From CAZWVM01 sp964637705 (GTDB taxonomy: Bacteria > UBA8481): a stretch of 19,386 nt of DNA. The notes beneath the pieces were generated by a model. It had not been told where the DNA came from. It did not search any database and saw nothing but the letters and a program-made list of their open reading frames with translations. Where the stretch lies: positions 1 to 19,386 of the forward strand of contig CAZWVM010000056.1 in the NCBI GenBank assembly GCA_964637705.1, written 5' to 3'. Positions within the stretch are counted from its first letter, which is position 1; each line of letters starts with the position of its first letter. A program made the position numbers and the translations under genes. Of the stretch, positions 13,787-19,386 are shown one piece after another.

Positions 13787-14784
13787 GCGAGGCGCGCGAT
13801 CTCCCTCGCCGCGCAACGGTCTTCCCGGCTCTGCAATCCCCGAATCCTCATGGTGTCCAGTTCCTTTGCCGTGAAAAGCCCGCACCGAAAAAGTCGAAGA
13901 TACTCGTCGCAGAGCGTGTGGCCGAAAACGAGGGTGTCGTCGGTGTTGACGGTGACGGGAACACCGTTGTCGAAGAGAACGCGCAGAGGATGACATTTCT
14001 CGTCGTCCACGCGGGAGAGGAAGAGATTGCTCGATGGACAGACATTGAGCTGGATCCTGTGCGCCGAGAGCCAGCTCATCACCTCCGGCGATGACGCGGC
14101 GGAAATGCCGTGCTGGACCTCGTCGAGCTCGAGTTCCTCGACCGCTTCCTTGACCGAGTCCGCCGGGCCCCACTCTCCGACGTGAGCCTTCAGTTTCAGG
14201 CCGCGTTCCTTCGCGGCGCGGTAAAGGGGCTTGAAGCTTCGTATCGGTTGCGCGAGTTCGTCGCCATAAAGATCGACCGAGAAGAAGCCGTCTCTCTCAA
14301 GAAACGGGGCCAGCCATCTCTCCAGGTCCGGGATCGAACAGTGGCGCGACAATCCGATCTGAAACAGAAAGCGAAGCTCGGGCGCGAATCGATCGCGTGC
14401 CGCTCCGTAAAACTCCACGAGGTCGCTCATACGCCCCTGGAAATGGTGTCCGAGAGCCCAAACGTCTTCGCCGAGTTCAAAGACGGAGACCCCGTCCTCC
14501 CGCGCCCGGTCGAACGCCGCCTCGATGAGGATCTTCCGCCCGGCATTGTCCTTCATGAGCGGACCGACATGCGCATCGACCCATCGATGCATGTCGTCCA
14601 TGGAAGTCCATTTCGTTTCGGGCGCGGGAATGTCCCTGTGCGCCCTGGCATTGACATATCCCCGGCGACCGCCGAGTTGAGCGTGGACGTGCAGATCCGC
14701 CTTCGGTACCGCGCTGATCAATCCCGGTTGACCGGTTTCGAGACCTTCGATGAAGAGTTCCGTGTCATTTCTGGGGAAAGACAT
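13783..14784 (-). CDS. add: adenosine deaminase-family amidohydrolase
   Basis: The 333-residue TIM-barrel deaminase has all key ADA positions: VPKADLHVHAQLGG with zinc ligands His32 and His34, HVGEWG with zinc His201 and catalytic Glu204, catalytic His225 in VQHG, CPSSN, and VNTDD with Asp282/Asp283. It should hydrolytically deaminate adenosine, adenine or a modified adenine nucleotide; these subfamilies cannot be separated by eye. The frame extends upstream to 14868, but that would read through tRNA-Leu, so I placed the start at ATG 14782-14784. GATATT at 14791-14796 ends 6 nt before this ATG and could be a weak -10. The gene is coupled to the GIY-YIG-like gene by a GTGA overlap. Confidence 0.85.
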   Translation of the reverse strand: MSFPRNDTELFIEGLETGQPGLISAVPKADLHVHAQLGGRRGYVNARAHRDIPAPETKWTSMDDMHRWVDAHVGPLMKDNAGRKILIEAAFDRAREDGVSVFELGEDVWALGHHFQGRMSDLVEFYGAARDRFAPELRFLFQIGLSRHCSIPDLERWLAPFLERDGFFSVDLYGDELAQPIRSFKPLYRAAKERGLKLKAHVGEWGPADSVKEAVEELELDEVQHGISAASSPEVMSWLSAHRIQLNVCPSSNLFLSRVDDEKCHPLRVLFDNGVPVTVNTDDTLVFGHTLCDEYLRLFRCGLFTAKELDTMRIRGLQSREDRCAAREIARLA

Positions 14785-14843
14785 ATGCGCAATATCCCGT
14801 GCGACAGAGCTATACGATTCCCGTCCGAACCGGAGAACCGGTC

Positions 14844-14926
14844 TGCCGGAGGTGGGAGTCGAACCCACACACCCTTGCGGATACGGGATTTTGAGTCCCG
14901 CGCGTCTGCCATTCCGCCACTCCGGC
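14844..14926 (-). tRNA. tRNA-Leu (anticodon CAA)
   Basis: The acceptor stem pairs GCCGGAG (14920-14926) with CTCCGGC (14845-14851), with discriminator A at 14844. The anticodon stem CGGGA/TCCCG closes loop CTCAAAA, giving anticodon CAA for UUG codons. A long class II variable arm and a T-arm (GTGGG, TTCGACT, CCCAC) follow. The 3' CCA is not encoded. The deaminase gene starts 59 bp downstream on the same strand. Confidence 0.95.
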
Positions 14927-14936
14927 CGGGAACGGG

Positions 14937-14965
14937 ATTCTACGGGCGGCGAGGCACGACCGCAA
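14937..14965 (-). promoter_or_regulatory. tRNA-Leu promoter (TTGCGG - 17 nt - TAGAAT)
   Basis: TTGCGG (14960-14965), 17 nt and TAGAAT (14937-14942, 5 of 6 to consensus) lie 10 nt before the tRNA 5' end. It diverges from the PilZ gene promoter. Confidence 0.6.
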
Positions 14966-14972
14966 CGCAGGC

Positions 14973-15002
14973 TTTACGCCCGACGCCCGCTTCCTGTAAC
15001 CT
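14973..15002 (+). promoter_or_regulatory. PilZ gene promoter (TTTACG - 18 nt - TAACCT)
   Basis: TTTACG (14973-14978, 4 of 6), 18 nt and TAACCT (14997-15002) end 6 nt before the ATG. The -10 keeps the key A and final T. No Shine-Dalgarno is present, in line with a leaderless mRNA. Confidence 0.5.
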
Positions 15003-15008
15003 TTTCCC

Positions 15009-15368
15009 ATGAGACGGCAGAACTACAGCGGGTCGGAGCGCCGACGGTTTCCTCGAACTCACATCGTCACCAACGTCAAGATCCACCACGGGGGACAACT
15101 CGTCCACGGCACCCTCATCAACATCTCGATCGGCGGACTTCTCCTCGAGGCCGAAATCCGGATCTCTCCCACCGACGGCCAGGACCAGAACCTCCTCGAG
15201 GCCGGCATCCCTGTCATCATCGACATCCCCAAGCTCCGCGTCGTCGCCCTGAAGGGAAGGATCCTGCGCGTCATCTCCTCCGGCATGGGCCACAGCATGG
15301 CCGTTTCCTTCGACGAGATCCGGCGCGACGTCGCGGACCGCATCATCGAGAGATTCGCGCGGAAGTAG
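15009..15368 (+). CDS. single-domain PilZ protein (c-di-GMP receptor-like)
   Basis: The 119-residue protein is almost entirely a PilZ domain. RRRFPR at residues 11-16 matches the RxxxR c-di-GMP-binding arm, and NISIGGLLLE at 38-47 matches the (D/N)xSxxG strand motif. Both binding motifs are intact, so it can be expected to bind cyclic di-GMP and change a partner's activity; the partner is unknown. It forms a one-gene unit, divergent from tRNA-Leu and convergent with lpxH (9-bp gap). The downstream end has no obvious terminator. Confidence 0.87.
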   Translation: MRRQNYSGSERRRFPRTHIVTNVKIHHGGQLVHGTLINISIGGLLLEAEIRISPTDGQDQNLLEAGIPVIIDIPKLRVVALKGRILRVISSGMGHSMAVSFDEIRRDVADRIIERFARK

Positions 15369-15377
15369 GAAGCCCCC

Positions 15378-16118
15378 TCAGTCGAGGCTCAACTCCTCCG
15401 GCCTTCCGAACCGGAGCCCGTCCGAACCGGCGAAGAGGCACTCCCCGCCGCGATCCCAGCTCCCCAACACGATCCGTTCGACGCCGCCCGACAGGATGGA
15501 GCGAGAGGGCTCGTGGGCATGTCCGCACAGGAGCAGATCGGCTCCCGAGGCCGCCCGCACCGAGGCCTCGTCATCCAACCGGAAGAGGGCGGGATCCTTG
15601 CGGCGAATCTCCGCCTCGCTGCCCCGGCGCAGGGCGCCCGTCAGGCGAAGCGCCGCGGCGCGGCCGGCCACGGCAGCCGCGAAAGCCACGGCCCCCGATC
15701 GCGCCACGATTCGCCAGAACCGGTAACGCAGGTCGGCGGTCATGAGCGTGTCGCCGTGCAGAGCCGACAGGCTCCTCTCCCCCACTCGAAATGACGCCTG
15801 GTCGCCGACAATGCGACCGCCCGTCAGCGCCTCCCAGCGCGGTCCCATCAGAAAATCCCGGTTGCCTCGCAGGAAGAACGAGGGGCGGCCGCGCAGTCTC
15901 CGAAGCGCGGGGCAGAGGTCCCCGAAATCATACGAAGAGCCCTCGGCCCAGGCGTTCACGAGGTCCCCGAGCGAAACGAAGGAGACCCCCGCAGGCAGAC
16001 GTTCCAGGAATCGACCGAAACGAGCGTCCACATCGGGGGAGCAACCCAGGTGAACATCGGCGACGAAGACCGCGCCGGGAGACGGCAAAAGGTCGATGGA
16101 TTCCGGAGGCGCGGCCAT
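15378..16118 (-). CDS. lpxH: UDP-2,3-diacylglucosamine diphosphatase
   Basis: Lipid A pathway hydrolase that converts UDP-2,3-diacylglucosamine to lipid X at the inner membrane surface. The calcineurin-like metal motifs are in order: DVHLG (Asp21, His23), LGDLV (Asp52), RGNRDFL (Asn86, Arg87, Asp88), LHGDTL (His121) and, late, CGHAHEPS. RGNRDFL is a marker separating LpxH from other metallophosphatases. At 246 residues it matches the family length (about 240). A hydrophobic segment around 140-162 fits the membrane-facing insertion. The ATG is 6 nt after a TAGGAT -10. Its presence implies an LPS-type outer membrane. It diverges from acpS. Confidence 0.88.
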   Translation of the reverse strand: MAAPPESIDLLPSPGAVFVADVHLGCSPDVDARFGRFLERLPAGVSFVSLGDLVNAWAEGSSYDFGDLCPALRRLRGRPSFFLRGNRDFLMGPRWEALTGGRIVGDQASFRVGERSLSALHGDTLMTADLRYRFWRIVARSGAVAFAAAVAGRAAALRLTGALRRGSEAEIRRKDPALFRLDDEASVRAASGADLLLCGHAHEPSRSILSGGVERIVLGSWDRGGECLFAGSDGLRFGRPEELSLD

Positions 16119-16124
16119 GAGTTC

Positions 16125-16153
16125 ATCCTAGGACGAAACGGGGGGGGTGACAA
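16125..16153 (-). promoter_or_regulatory. lpxH promoter (TTGTCA - 17 nt with C8 - TAGGAT)
   Basis: TTGTCA (16148-16153, 5 of 6), exactly 17 nt and TAGGAT (16125-16130) end 6 nt before the lpxH ATG. Eight consecutive G on the plus strand (16140-16147) fill nearly half of the spacer, directly beside the -35. The -35 overlaps the acpS -35 on the other strand. Confidence 0.65.
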
Positions 16154-16176
16154 ACGGATCGCTCCCGGCGTAGAGT
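16147..16176 (+). promoter_or_regulatory. acpS promoter (GTGACA - 18 nt - TAGAGT)
   Basis: GTGACA (16147-16152, 5 of 6), 18 nt and TAGAGT (16171-16176) end 9 nt before the acpS ATG. The -35 shares six bases with the lpxH -35 on the opposite strand, so RNA polymerase can use only one at a time. Confidence 0.55.
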
Positions 16177-16185
16177 CTGAGTGTC

Positions 16186-16614
16186 ATGGCGAAGGTCTCG
16201 AAAGGATCGGAACGCATCCACCAGCGCGCAGAACGCGCCGGGGTTCTCGGCGTCGGGATCGACCTCTGCGAGCCCGCCCGCATGAAACGCTCGCTCGCCA
16301 TGCCCCGCTTCACCGCGCGCATATTCACGAGGAAGGAGATCGCCTACTGCCGCTCCTTCAAGACCGGACAGGCCGCCCGGTTCGCCGCCCGCTTCGCGGC
16401 GAAGGAGGCCGTCGCCAAGTCCCTCGGCACGGGTATCGCGAAGGGCGTGGACTTCCGCGACATCGAGATCGTGAACGACCGCGATGGGGCGCCCTCCGTC
16501 CGACTTCACGGAGTGGCGAAGTCGCGCGCCCGGGAACTCGGCATCCGGAAGTTCATCTGTTCACTCACCCACGAGGAGATTCTCGCCGAGGCGATCGTCA
16601 TCGCTCTCGGTTGA
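16186..16614 (+). CDS. acpS: holo-[acyl-carrier-protein] synthase
   Basis: Transfers phosphopantetheine from coenzyme A to acyl carrier protein. Motif 1 is GVGIDLCE with Mg-binding Asp26. Motif 2 is ARFAAKEAVAKSLGTG with Glu74, the second metal ligand. The C-terminal SLTHEE matches the usual SxSH element. The protein has 142 residues, about 17 more than E. coli AcpS; the extra part is a basic N-terminal extension (MAKVSKGSERIHQRAERAG) with no alternative start codon closer to the core. It is a one-gene unit divergent from lpxH. Together they link fatty-acid carrier activation and lipid A synthesis at one shared promoter region. Confidence 0.9.
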   Translation: MAKVSKGSERIHQRAERAGVLGVGIDLCEPARMKRSLAMPRFTARIFTRKEIAYCRSFKTGQAARFAARFAAKEAVAKSLGTGIAKGVDFRDIEIVNDRDGAPSVRLHGVAKSRARELGIRKFICSLTHEEILAEAIVIALG

Positions 16615-16667
16615 TTTTACGCGGATCATCCACCGGATGCGTGAACGCGTTCAGAAACCCGAAACGT

Positions 16668-16785
16668 CACCACGAGAGAACACGAGAGAGAATCGTTCCT
16701 GAAAGCGATCCGATGTCGGTCGATTCGCCTTTCGATGTTGCTCGATCTTCATCCCCCATGGGTTTTCTCTGTGCTCTCTGTGGTG
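16668..16785. repeat. imperfect inverted repeat between convergent genes
   Basis: The left arm at 16668-16692 (two near-copies of CACGAGAGA) and the right arm at 16763-16785 (TTTTCTCTGTGCTCTCTGTGG and following) are imperfect inverted copies. Both carry CACCAC at the outer end on the matching strand. They are separated by about 70 nt and lie between convergent acpS and the 16814-18514 gene. A shared terminator-like role or a small dispersed repeat are both possible. I see no gene in 16615-16813. Confidence 0.5.
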
Positions 16786-16813
16786 AATGCACACCCCGGT
16801 AACTCGGATCCGG

Positions 16814-18514
16814 CTACACCCGCTCCACGCCGCCCGTGCGGCGGCCCGTCGCGAGGTCGATCTTCCACTCGAGCAGGAGAGGCAGTGTCGCGCGCTCGAT
16901 CCGGAATCCCTCCTCCAGGTCGGCGGGCGTGAAGTAGCGCGAGGTCGGGACGTGGGGCGCGGTCGAGGGACCGCCCAGAAGGACCTCGTATCGGCCCGCC
17001 GGACCCGTCAACCGATCCTCGATCCGGATCGTCTCTCCCTCGACGAGAATCCGGCGCTCGAGGCGCAGGAGCGATGGGCGCGGCTTGCGGATGAAGACGT
17101 TCTTGACCGTCCGCTCGAAGAGGTCGTTCACGAAGGGAAAGCGTCCGATCGTGTGGCTGTAGAGGAGAAACGGGACCTGCCACTTCACGAAGGGAAGCTT
17201 GTCGTTCACGCGCTTCAATGACGTCGAGATCCAGAACTCCCGCTCCGGGTCCACGATCTTGATGTCGTTCTCCGGCAGGAGCGCCTGGGACGAGTAGACC
17301 CTCCCCTTTTCGTCGCGCACGTAGTAGCCCGGATCCGCGGCGGTCTGCCGCCAGGCGTCCTCGTCCTTCGCGAAGAGCCGGTAACAGCCGGCTTTCCTGA
17401 CGTTGGAGACGAAGTACGACCGGGGACGGCGGCGCACGAAAAGACCGCTCGCGGGAAAGAATCGACTCTCGTTCTCCGGCGCCTGCGGCGCCGCCGCCGC
17501 CGGGATCTCACGCCCCACCTCCTCGAACTTCATCGCCGAGCGCATCCAGTTCGGCAGGTAGAAGAAGGTCATGTAGCGGTCGTCGGTCGAGAGGGGCGTC
17601 ACGGCGCGCCCGGCGCGCACGGCCTCGAGATACCGCGCGAGGATCCGCGCCGCGGCCGGGAACTCCCGCGCCGTCGCCACCAGGCCCCACGGCATGAGGT
17701 AGCGGGTGTTGCGGGAGGCGTACTCGCCGCCGGAGGAACCGTCGGGATGGACGATCCGATCCAGGAATCCCAGCCCACGCTCCACCATCTCCCGCGCCGT
17801 CTCGTCGCCGGAATCCTCGAAGTACTTCCAGAGGTAGTCGATCGAGAGCGAGAGGTAGCCGGCGTCGAAGCCTCCGTTCTCGAGGAACCACCCCTCCTCC
17901 GACTGCTTCTCGCGCATGAGAGCGACGTTGCGCTTCAATCCCTCGGCCAGTTCCGGCATCGGCTCGAAGACCTGGATGTTCCAGAGGGCGGGCACGGCGC
18001 CGGCGGTGTGGTTGAGCACGAACTCGTCCATGTGCTTCGAGAGCCAGAGCCCGGCCTTGACGAGCGACGCGACGACGCGCTCCTTCACCCCGGGTTGCAC
18101 CTCGTCGCGCAGGAGCAGCAAGGCCTCGGAGACGGCGAAGGAGGTGAAGGCCGTGGCCACGTGGCTCCGCTCGTTCGAGTACCACTCGTCGAAGCTGCCG
18201 TCGGAATGCTGCAGGGTCGTCCAGTGGAGCAGGGCGGCCTCGGCCGACTCCAGGATTCTCTTCGATCCGAAGGTCGATGCGCCGAAGAGTCGATTCTTGA
18301 AGAGAAGCGCGAGCGGCAGGACGCCCTGGCAGAAGGTCGCGGACGGGAACCCCGTCACGGCACGGTAATGCCACCACGAGCGGTCGAAGGACCCGAAGGT
18401 CGGGGAGAAGTCGTTCCGGTTGAGATTCGACAGGAGGCGCGGCACCGCGAGACGGCTCGCTTCGAGGAAGGGGTTGCCCGGCCGCTCCTCCGTCTCCTCC
18501 GCCCGGCCGTCCAT
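16814..18514 (-). CDS. large two-domain protein of unknown function (alpha-toroid-like plus beta-rich)
   Basis: I do not recognise this 566-residue family. Residues about 20-350 are helical, with spaced repeats such as TLQHSDGSFDEWYSNERSHV, EEGWFLENGGFDAGYLSLS and HPDGSSGGEYASRNTRY. They recall alpha/alpha toroids of terpene cyclase, glycan lyase or heparinase-like enzymes. Residues about 360-566 look beta-rich (alternating YFVSNVRK, YYVRDEKGRVYSS, RLERRILVEGETIRIEDRL), as in the sandwich domain of polysaccharide lyases. No signal peptide is visible. A carbohydrate-active role is inference. The ATG lies 8 bp after the stop of the aldo/keto-reductase-like gene, so the two are probably co-transcribed. 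No Shine-Dalgarno is seen. Confidence 0.75.
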   Translation of the reverse strand: MDGRAEETEERPGNPFLEASRLAVPRLLSNLNRNDFSPTFGSFDRSWWHYRAVTGFPSATFCQGVLPLALLFKNRLFGASTFGSKRILESAEAALLHWTTLQHSDGSFDEWYSNERSHVATAFTSFAVSEALLLLRDEVQPGVKERVVASLVKAGLWLSKHMDEFVLNHTAGAVPALWNIQVFEPMPELAEGLKRNVALMREKQSEEGWFLENGGFDAGYLSLSIDYLWKYFEDSGDETAREMVERGLGFLDRIVHPDGSSGGEYASRNTRYLMPWGLVATAREFPAAARILARYLEAVRAGRAVTPLSTDDRYMTFFYLPNWMRSAMKFEEVGREIPAAAAPQAPENESRFFPASGLFVRRRPRSYFVSNVRKAGCYRLFAKDEDAWRQTAADPGYYVRDEKGRVYSSQALLPENDIKIVDPEREFWISTSLKRVNDKLPFVKWQVPFLLYSHTIGRFPFVNDLFERTVKNVFIRKPRPSLLRLERRILVEGETIRIEDRLTGPAGRYEVLLGGPSTAPHVPTSRYFTPADLEEGFRIERATLPLLLEWKIDLATGRRTGGVERV

Positions 18515-18522
18515 GGCGCGCG

Positions 18523-19386
18523 TCAGCGCTTCGACGCGCTCCGGATCGTCTCGAAGGTCTCCCGCGCGTGCGCCTCGGAGGAGGCGCCCACGACGACCGA
18601 GGAGACGTTCGACTGCTGGAAGAGGTAGTCGTAGGCGTCCTTGGGCTTCAGGTAGCCGCCCGCGAGCGTGGACATGGCCACGAGTCTCAGCTCGTTCTCA
18701 CGCAGGCACGCCTCGTTTTCCGCGAGCGTGCGCGTCATCTGGAACCCGACCCTGTTGAAGGGCGCCATGATGAGGGGATTCGTGATCCCGTATTCCTTGA
18801 GCTTCGCCACGAGGAGCGGCGTGTTGAAGGTGCAGTAGGCCGCCTCGCACCCGAACTTCTTCGGGATGAACTCGTGGTAGAAGAGGAAGACGTCCTTGAG
18901 GTCCAGCCCCAGCGAGAGGTCCGTGAGCGCCTGGTGCAGGAAGATCGCGCGCAGGTTCAGCCCCTTGAAGAGGATCAGCTCCAGTTCGATGAGGATCTCC
19001 ATCATCGTGTAGACGTCCTTGGTGATGAGACCCTTGCCGCCCTTCAGCATCATCCCCAGCTTCTGGAAGGTGCTCGCGCCCGAGAGGGCGTCCATGACCA
19101 TGTTGGTCAGGCCCTTTTCGTTCGCCTGGCGGACGTACTTCGCGATGTAGGGAAGGAGCGGGTAGATCGCGAGGTTGTCGCGCAGCTCCGGCGTCTTCTT
19201 GATCGCCTCGCAGATGCCCTCCGCGCGCGGGTGCGTCGACATCATGAGGCCACCGACGCCGAGCGAGCGGCTGAAGTCGATCATCTTCATGACGTTCTTG
19301 ATGTCGGAGAAGTGCTGGTCGCGCTGGGCTCCCTTCTCCGCCGAGAGGTGCGCGACGCCGAAGAACTGGTTGTGGCCGAGGATGAT
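18523..19386 (-). CDS. aldo/keto reductase-like TIM-barrel protein, N-terminus cut by window edge
   Basis: The visible 287 residues run from IILGHNQFFGVAHLS to the stop. The C-terminal segment YDYLFQQSNVSSVVVGASSEAHARETFETI matches the cofactor-side end of aldo/keto reductases (a PxVxxVIVGASxxxQ-like strand and helix). The middle has TIM-barrel-like periodicity (AIYPLLPYIAKYV, LRAIFLHQALTD, LIMAPFNRVGFQM). A classical D-Y-K-H catalytic tetrad is not obvious, so a non-reductase role is possible. The LGHNQFFGV opening resembles conserved hypothetical proteins. The first codons lie beyond the right edge. It is followed after 8 bp by the unknown 566-residue gene on the same strand. Confidence 0.7.
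   Translation of the reverse strand: MILGHNQFFGVAHLSAEKGAQRDQHFSDIKNVMKMIDFSRSLGVGGLMMSTHPRAEGICEAIKKTPELRDNLAIYPLLPYIAKYVRQANEKGLTNMVMDALSGASTFQKLGMMLKGGKGLITKDVYTMMEILIELELILFKGLNLRAIFLHQALTDLSLGLDLKDVFLFYHEFIPKKFGCEAAYCTFNTPLLVAKLKEYGITNPLIMAPFNRVGFQMTRTLAENEACLRENELRLVAMSTLAGGYLKPKDAYDYLFQQSNVSSVVVGASSEAHARETFETIRSASKR

Noticed and set aside
14785..14868. N-terminal extension of the deaminase frame
   Set aside because: It reads through tRNA-Leu and the leader; the family-like sequence starts after ATG 14784.
14110..15012. Plus-strand ORF of 300 residues
   Set aside because: Antisense to the deaminase and runs through the tRNA gene.
17747..18628. Plus-strand ORF of 293 residues
   Set aside because: Antisense to the 566-residue gene, low-complexity charged sequence, no motif or ribosome site.

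Overview
This is a chromosomal segment of a GC-rich, Gram-negative bacterium. The evidence is a lipid A pathway enzyme (LpxH), a MEP-pathway isoprenoid enzyme (IspE), a heptosyltransferase-like GT9 protein and a PilZ protein. Gene spacing is tight and tRNA-Leu lacks an encoded CCA. The phylum cannot be proved from this window; an Acidobacteriota-like lineage is my guess. I see no phage, transposase, plasmid or CRISPR genes.

Layout. (1) 1-1913, minus: endonuclease III, a small His-motif membrane protein and a TGS-domain nucleoside kinase (cut by the left edge), chained by ATGA overlaps. (2) 2149-8070, plus: ispE, a methyltransferase, a GT-C glycosyltransferase, a GT9 glycosyltransferase, a polyprenyl-phosphate mannose synthase-like GT2 and a GT4. 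The first four are joined by GTGA overlaps. (3) 8057-10240: a minus-strand methyltransferase and a plus-strand GT4 diverge from an intergenic region filled with a 22-unit heptamer tandem array. (4) 10230-12891: a glycerol-kinase-like FGGY kinase and nadA diverge from a region with an 88-nt nested inverted-repeat element. (5) 12901-14926, minus: a small membrane protein, a second degenerate heptamer array, a GIY-YIG-like protein, an adenosine deaminase-family enzyme and tRNA-Leu(CAA). (6) 15009-16614: PilZ protein, lpxH and acpS; lpxH and acpS diverge from a shared -35 region. (7) 16814-19386, minus: a large unrecognised protein and an aldo/keto-reductase-like protein cut by the right edge.

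How the genes fit together. Regions 2 and 3 look like a cell-surface glycan assembly locus. IspE feeds polyprenyl carrier synthesis, the GT2 would charge a polyprenyl phosphate with a sugar, the GT-C enzyme is of the type that uses such donors, and the GT9 and GT4 enzymes would extend a glycan. LpxH and AcpS supply envelope lipid synthesis elsewhere in the window.

The most informative non-coding pattern is repeated promoter placement. At several transcription-unit starts a -10-like hexamer ends 6-7 nt before the start codon, usually without a Shine-Dalgarno sequence, which suggests leaderless mRNAs. The pattern also corrects three apparent start codons (nth, the 8057-8866 methyltransferase and the FGGY kinase), because the longer candidates begin inside -35 boxes. 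I did not find a clearly new multi-gene system. The best candidates for something new are the structured element before nadA, the heptamer arrays, the G8 tract in the lpxH promoter spacer and the unrecognised 566-residue protein.
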